Shown here in pieces: positions 57,101 to 64,000 of a stretch of DNA of 64,000 nucleotides. Within the stretch, counting starts at the first letter, position 1; each line of letters begins with the position of its first letter. A program made the position numbers and the translations under genes. The notes below the pieces were generated by a model. It was given only the letters and a program-made list of their open reading frames with translations, was not told where the DNA came from and ran no database searches. Origin of the DNA: Vanessa cardui (lineage: Eukaryota; Arthropoda; Insecta; Lepidoptera; Nymphalidae); the NCBI RefSeq assembly GCF_905220365.1, contig NC_061138.1, forward strand, positions 10,121,814 to 10,185,813, given 5' to 3'.

Positions 57101-59188
57101 TTATTTTGTATCCGGTACCAAGAGATTAACTATGTTAGGAAATATCTCGGCCTGAATGGGACCGTACTCGACAAGCTCGCCATCCACCGTGAGATGGCCA
57201 TTTGGACCCTCCGGTACTATCCTAAATGCACTGACTGGAATCATTTTAATATGTTCCGTGTTAATTTCGGAATGATTTCCCTGGCTCATACCTAATAATA
57301 GTGATAAAATTTGAGATCTCGATATACCAGCTTTTATGATAAGCATCCACATGATACCGTCTGACAGGTTGGATCGTGGAGCAAACAGTAAATCCTCGCC
57401 GATATACGACTGATAGGAAACGTAAACCATAACGAATTCGCCTTCCTCGTGCACCCAATGAGACGGCAATTGGGACATGAGGGAGGGCAAGTGGGAAGCG
57501 GGGCCGTGCATGCACGCGTGAACCGGCGACCGCATTTCAGAACCACTGCTCGTTACGCTGTGATACTCCGAACCCCTGGTGCTGTAAAATGCACTTCGCC
57601 TAGAGTTCACGGAATACCAGGAATCGACACGTTGGTGTCGTTTGCCGTTGACGGCGCTCGTGAATACTTCGGAATTTTCGTCGCAATCGAAAAATGCGTC
57701 AGCTTCCGGCGAATCGAGCGCGCCGTCCTGACTTACGCTATGGCTTATCGTGAGCGGGTGCTTCGGCTTAGGCAAATTGCTCACATCCTTTATTTTAGCG
57801 TAACTCACAACACCTTTGTACTTCCTCAATCCCACCAGCCTCGCTAATGCCCAAACTGTGAACCTTTGCCCTCCGATTGCTCTTAATCTTTCACTCTCAA
57901 TATCGATGTCCGATAATAATCCCCAGCCGACTGATAAGAAGGAAAACATTATCTGCAAATGAAAATAATTATTTATACGTCAAATTTCATGAGATATATA
58001 TTTTTAATTAAAAGGAGTAGCATGAGTTGTCGTTTCGGACATTACAAGCGTTGAATAGAATATACGATAATGTATTTGTATTGTAAAAAATATTAAGCTA
58101 ACAAATACGCGTTAGGGAGATAATCGCAGATACGGATGTAATAGAACGAAGTATATGGGTATAATTGTATCCGCACTACGCCGTTCCTTGTTTGTTATGA
58201 CGGACGCACTCAATTGTATAGTGTAACATTACACTTGAAGGTGAAAAGAGATAAATTGTATATTATCTAGTAGTAGAGCTGCGTATAATTTATAATATCA
58301 CACAAAAAATCTTGAGGTGAGTAGTTCTAATGCATAAGCTGATTAACTAATTAATAAAACGATAACAAATTAACGCAATAGCGTAATCACAATTAGGTGA
58401 CCTTCGTGAAATAGATAATATGCTTCAAGAATGAATATACTAAATAAATCTCGTATTAAAACCGCTAAATAATCTTGAAGTCTCAATAGCTCAACGGGAC
58501 ACAGGCCGTTTAGTCATAGGTTCGAACTTGATACCTCAGGCTAATGTCCTACCAAAAACTACGAGATAAATGAGAAAAGAGGAATATTATGAAGCAAAAT
58601 AATAGACATTGTAACGAATACTCGTCATCTGTTCAAACAAAAAATCTAATACAATATTTTCAAAATATTAAAATACTTCTTAAGAAAGACTCTAAGAGAT
58701 TTTAAATTGATATTTACAAATGTAATAGTAATGTAATGGAATAATTCTGAATAAGTGTGAAGTTAAAACCGGTTCCGAATATGAATTTTAGAAGCAAGAA
58801 ACTGAATAAGCTGAGTTGAATGATGTGTAGCCAAATACAAATAAGAAAAAAATAAAAATAGTAAACATTTTTTATTTTAAGTCAACCAATCAAAGCAATC
58901 AATATTGAATGTTTTTTATACTTATAGGTATTTCTATTAAAGTTTCATGTCGATTTTATCTTGAACAATTAAACAAATAACTAAGATAAGAGTGACACAA
59001 AAGTAACGATATCTCTTCAACTGTGTTTTCGTAAGAAAATGAGGTTTTAATTAAGCTAGGTGTTCAATTATGAAACATTAATACATACTTTTGATTTAGT
59101 CTCCACTCTGACGACGTCCATATGCGCTGTTTTACCTCGTGCAAGCGCCATCGTCAAACCCGTCAAATTTTGAGGGATATAAGGTTCG
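57101..59188 (-). CDS. sphingosine kinase, last two exons (5' part outside window)
   Basis: Exons 59089-59188 and 57101-57952, joined by GT/AG in phase 0; the upstream exon starts in a split codon. The peptide reads EPYIPQNLTGLTMALARGKT, AHMDVVRVET, then IMFSFLSVGWGLLSDIDIES and ERLRAIGGQRFT, equivalent to the sphingosine kinase segment after the catalytic core. It then continues with PSHWVHEEGEFVMVYVSYQS, GIMWMLIIKAGISRS and VDGELVEYGPIQAEIFPN to the stop. Sphingosine kinases phosphorylate sphingosine to sphingosine 1-phosphate. The ATP-binding diacylglycerol-kinase-like motif (SGDG) is not in the window. About 100 residues between RKYKGVVSYAK and PSHW form a Ser-rich insert (NSRRSAFYSTRGSEYHSVTS) of a kind seen in the larger members of the family. 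SPHK1 and SPHK2 type cannot be told apart here. Confidence 0.93.
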
Positions 59189-59226
59189 CTGAAACAAAAC
59201 AATCAGGTTTTAATTATGATACAATA

Positions 59227-59590
59227 GCGACGGCCCCGACTTCGCACAGTTTATCATATGACAATACATAGATATATTCCATTATGGAATTTTTGGAAGA
59301 CCTTCTTTAGGTGTATAATATTATAGTTTTTTATTTTGATTTTCGTAGTGTTCAACCAGCGTGTGCAATGTAAGCGCAAAAAATGTGTTTAAAAAAATTT
59401 ACAACATAAAATTAAAAACTTCTAAAATTATCTGTGTTTTTTTTTTACTATATTGTCCATCTCCATATACAAAAACCTTCCTCTCGAATCTTTCCATCTA
59501 TTAAAACAACCGCATCGCGCGTTGTGTAATTTAAAATATATAAGCTTACACAGGGACAGATAGCAGTAAGCGACTTTGTTTTATAAAAAT
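59227..59590 (+). repeat. dispersed repeat (family D) in the sphingosine kinase intron
   Basis: GCGACGGCCCCGACTTCGCA at the left and CCATCTATTAAAACAACCGC, TTACACAGGGACAGATAGCA, AAGCGACTTTGTTTTATAAA at the right match the copy at 12,043, with an expanded middle. Confidence 0.55.
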
Positions 59591-61812
59591 ACAATACAAT
59601 AAAATACAAAATCAAACTAATTTCCCTTATATCAACAGAACCCTTTGACCGGTCTACAAAAGGAAAAACCAGAGACGTGTCAGATAAGGCAACGAATAAA
59701 TTACTATTTAAATGAAATTTACGTCGTTGAAACAACAGACGATTTTGTAAAATACGATTCTAACCTCGCTCTACTTTTTTAAAGATGATGATTTATATCA
59801 CTGGATCAATGTTAGTAATCAATGAGACTTAGTGAAGGATTACTACGAAAATGAGTAATTTTTATAATATTTTATGACTATTTATTAGCAATATGCTCTA
59901 AAACTGTGCCGTATATGCACATAGGTATTAAAGTACAATTGATATAACATCAGCCCAGCAATAAAACTAAAGGTTCTTCTTTACTTTAAATTGTGTACGA
60001 TAGTCGATTAATAGTAATTATAAGAAACTCTTTTGAACCAATATTGCAGTTATGTGCAAATAGTTAAATATTTCTGAAAAATTGATTATCTCATTTATTT
60101 AGTAATACTATCTGGAACACGTGACTCGTGTTAAGTGAACTGTCCCTCAAATATTGAAGCATTTTTTTAATTTATGAAATGAAGAAGAATTTCTAGGAAG
60201 CAAAATACCTACTAGAATATTTAAGTCGTAAATACATATTAGACTAATATTTTTTCATTTTTTCAAGGATGTTTTACTTAGATTTTAATAAGTGTTTAAA
60301 AATAGATAACTTGCTTTAGTAAGTGGTTTTCGTTCGTTCTCTCGTTATCATTTGCACATCCATTTCACTATCTTTAAACCAAGTTTCGTTAACGATCTGA
60401 TAGCTGGCATCCTAGAAAATGCATAGAAAAAATCTATCAAAACCAACTTTTAGGACATATGTGATTAATATCAGAAATTGGAAGTAGGCAATGTTATTCT
60501 CTGGTGCGGAAAAAACAGACCTACAACATCTCCAATGCGAAGATTATCATTTTGGATAGCCGTTGCCGAAATATAAACAGGAACACGTTCTTATTAATAC
60601 CAACAGTTAGCTGCACGCTGTACAATGGACATATTTTATCGCACATTTACAAAAACATACCCTTATTACTTAATTTGTATAAAATTTTCATCAATGACAA
60701 TAAGATAAATTGTATAAAGCTTTAGATGGATAAGATCGTAACCGAAACTAAAGCGGAAAAAAAGTGAAAGTATTTATAAGCAGCCATTGAGCACGAGGTA
60801 AAATGAGAAGTATGAAATACCGACCCGTACTTCTACCGGATTATGAAATTGTGACATAACTACAATATAGTTAAGAACGAAACAAAATACAAGCGCAAAC
60901 CAGGTAGAATAAATTTATTTAATAAAAACAAATTACAATATCAAATGTTTGTCTGTTTAAACATATTCTCTGACCTAACCTTGGCCACGAACGATTTTTC
61001 ACGGCGTTACCTCATTTCCACTACTTAGATGCTTTGAAATGATATTTACATGTCTCTTAACACAAAGCTCTCTTACCGCGTCCTAAATCTGTATTCATTT
61101 TATAACGAGTTAATTGTACATGAATACAACATTTGCGGTTTTAAATAAAATACATAACTTGTATCCGCTATTAAATATGAGTCTTAACAAAAAAGAAATA
61201 TCAATATAAAAGGCATTCAAGTCATCCAAGCTTCGGAAAACTACTGGAACATTACAACACAATATGTTATTGTCCGCGTTAAATACTAAAATTAGTGGAA
61301 GTAAAATACAGAAGAATGAGTTGTCGGTAATACTTTTCCAATATAAACACATGTATAATGTACAACATGTGCAAATACATATACGGAGCACAAATTTAAA
61401 TCGTGTTCACTTGTACTCGTCACAAGAAAACAACTTGAGAAAACGCATCAGACATGAGACGGATGAAAAATTGCCACAATTATCCAATACCCCGCATTGG
61501 ATCATCTTTATAATAAAAAAAATCGATTTCTAAAAAGCTTGAACCTTTACCTCAAACTAGGATAAAAGCCTTAAACCCAGGAGTGATATATCTACAGGCT
61601 AGGTACATGAAATTTCTGCTTTTATATGGTATTATCTGATTGTATTGTGTTAGTGTACTGTTTGATTGTATTAAACGCCTTTGCATGAAATAAGATTAAG
61701 GGTTAAAAGCCTTTCCTAATAAATGGGTACACAAACAACGCAATAAGATTTTCGAAATCGAATGATAAATCCAGAAATTAGCGGTTAATGTACGATCAAA
61801 CAAGTTATTGTA
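59591..61812. other. intron sequence, nothing recognised
   Basis: Probably within the sphingosine kinase gene. No further exon (in particular no SGDG-containing one) was found on the minus strand. Confidence 0.45.
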
Positions 61813-62055
61813 CAGTAAAACGCCGATTATACGAATTAATTGGGACCCGGGTCGATTCGGATAATGGGGCATACACTAAATAATAAATATACAAATAACA
61901 CAGTTCTACAATAATTCTTACTTGAACATCTGGATCACAGTAAGTTAGAGCCCCACAAGGCATTAACAAAAATACAAATATGAAAATTACTTGGTTGTTT
62001 TTTTATATTACGCTTAGGACCGATTCGGATAATTCGATTAATCCACGTTCTACTG
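61813..62055. mobile_element. pogo/Tigger-like MITE, 243 bp
   Basis: Termini CAGTAAAACGCCGATTATAC (left) and the inverse of CAGTAGAACGTGGATTAATC (right) are flanked by TA at 61,811-61,812 and 62,056-62,057. Both inner termini repeat a GATTCGGATAAT motif. CAGT ends with TA target duplication are typical of the pogo branch of the Tc1/mariner superfamily. No transposase is encoded. Confidence 0.8.
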
Positions 62056-62057
62056 TA

Positions 62058-64000
62058 CTGCCTCAATGTCTCTCCAATAATTATAATAACTTGACTGACG
62101 GGCACAGTTTCTATATGGCATTGGGAGTTGAAATTAGGGCGTAACGTAATGAAAAAGCGCCTTAAAGGAAAATACTACATTTTAAATTTAAGGAATGTTC
62201 CGCCTCTTCGTATTCTCTGCTTTATTATTCATCCTTTAATTCCTTTATCACAAGAAAAGAAAATACAATATACGATTTAAGGACAAGAGAGCGCGTCGCG
62301 ATGAAAATACGATGAATAATGTAAGTTACAATATATTTGAATACGATTAACAAATACTATAATATAAGAACGATACGCGAACGATATAAGAATTGATAAT
62401 GAAGATTACGATACGATAATTTGTTAGGTATAATAGTAATCGTGAATAAAAATAACAAAATATATAAAACAAGCAAGTTTAGAAGATTACGTTAGAAATT
62501 TCTACCGATTTTTTTATGATACCACCGATGACTTTTTTTAGACATTTAAAAGCTAGAAAAAACCTAAATGGTTTAAAATAAATAGGTACCCTTGAACTTT
62601 GCAGGTAATTCGATATTATACATACTTAATTAACAAAATTTTTTAATACTTGAGAAATATTTTTCTTTCTTGACAAATTTGTTTTAAATAATTAGACAAA
62701 AATATTTTGCAGTAACATTGCGCGTCAATACATCATTATAACGTACAACAAACTATAATTCTGCTGCAGAGCTATTAAAATCAGATTTTCTCAACTCTTG
62801 TAGATGAATCAGAGATTGAAAGCAATTTATTATTTCAATTGAATTATTATCTATGAAATGTTTATTATAACGGCGAGATAAACACTTCACTTATCTTCTA
62901 AAGACGTTACGGTGAGAAGATCTCCAACAACACTTAGGCCAAGGGCAAACCAATAGCCATACGAGTGTCTTTCAAGGCGGAAATTGAACTTACAATCATC
63001 AAAAATGGCCTGGTGTGAAAAAAAAGTTATTTCTAAATCAATTGTGGTAATAAAATGTTAAGTTTAAACAAATATCATGCAAAACAGTATGTATTGTTAT
63101 AAAATTTGTTCCACAGAAGCATGTCTACGGTATTTATAATATAAATGCAAAAATAAATGTCTGTCTGTTAATTTTTCACGGCTAAACCAAAGAACCGAAC
63201 TTTATAATATACCTAATATAAGTTATGCATCAAGCCTTTTTATACCAACAACATGAGACCTATCTAAAACGCTGTCAAATTTGATATACATATATATAAT
63301 ATCAATAAAAAAAATTCATCGTTTTTTTTTTAATAAAAGGAATAACAAAATAATGGTTTTTTATATGAAGTGAGGTAATTATTACGATTCTTTTAGATAA
63401 ACTGTATTATTACAATGATTAAATCCACTTAAATTACGTGTGAATATAAAAAAGAAACAAAGCTTAAATTTTAACATCCTCCTTTGTTTTGCATATGAAT
63501 GAATCATCACTTATTACTAATAATTATTGTTAGCGACATGTTCTAAGACAACAATTTGTGACGAATATTCTTTTAGTTTTCTTTATTTATAAAAGACAGA
63601 CGTAATTTTAAATACAAATTATGTACAATTGTACGTACACGAACAAAACACGTTTTTATAAGACACTTGTTTGCGTGCTTAAAAGTAAATCTCCAAAACA
63701 CGATTTCGCTTATTACGAATTTGACCGTGTTATCGTTATATAACAGATTTTGAGACGTTTTATTTGTTTGCTACGGTAACTCCGTCTCTTGTCAACATTC
63801 GTGTCAACTCTTTGTCTATTATAAGGACATTATAATTGTCAACTATTATCAGAAACAATATTCCATGAGCCAGTGATCGGCAGACCATTTTTTTCATTAT
63901 TACAGATTTTTTTAAGTAAGAGACATGAAATTTTATTTACTAACCAAATACTTGGCAAAATTCAAGTCCCTAACTTTAATACTTTACGCTCGGCGATAAT
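62058..64000. other. intron or intergenic sequence with one coding-like segment
   Basis: No gene recognised. On the minus strand, about 63,060 to 62,887, a stop-free frame of roughly 55 codons includes RLERHSYGYWFALGLSVVGD and ends in TSLEDK and stop. It has normal amino-acid complexity but no ATG; it may be a repeat or a decayed exon. A dispersed-repeat-like run (AAATGTCTGTCTGTTAATTT) is at 63,140-63,205. Confidence 0.4.

Noticed and set aside
57449..57847. 132-codon plus-strand open frame
   Set aside because: Antisense shadow of the sphingosine kinase last exon, whose family match is on the minus strand.

Overview
This window is AT-rich eukaryotic DNA from an insect, almost certainly a moth or butterfly. 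The genes have introns with consensus GT/AG junctions. The repeats are types I know from lepidopteran genomes: jockey/CR1-like LINE 3' ends, two tRNA-derived SINE families, a mariner element and several MITEs. No bacterial, plasmid or CRISPR-like features were seen. All calls come from reading the sequence; no database search was run.

Layout. Positions 1-43,854 hold no host protein gene that I can recognise. They carry one tRNA-Thr(TGT) gene at 17,347-17,418 and many transposon remains: LINE 3' ends, SINEs, a MITE with GTATAATACGAC termini, an inactivated mariner at 33,023-34,271 and a nearly full-length jockey-like LINE at 36,028-39,145. Short unexplained features in this part include a 58-nt hairpin, a double CRE palindrome and a promoter-like cluster near 6.8 kb.

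The gene-rich part is 43.8-64 kb. On the minus strand, 43,855-53,709, I reconstruct all 14 coding exons of ARMC8 (659 aa), the armadillo subunit of the CTLH/GID ubiquitin ligase. About 0.4 kb away, divergently oriented, is a single-exon ANKRD54 (54,124-54,924). Convergent with it are the last two exons of a sphingosine kinase (57,101-59,188, minus); its 5' exons lie beyond the window.

The most unusual finding is inside ARMC8. The last 27 nt of exon 13 plus the first 11 nt of the following intron, including the splice donor, are amplified into 50 tandem 38-bp units (44,251-46,150) that fill most of intron 13. Separately, the 3' end and donor of exon 7, together with the end of an adjacent MITE, are duplicated once (48,934-49,313). 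One gene therefore carries two independent duplications of exon-intron junctions, both next to GC-rich exons.
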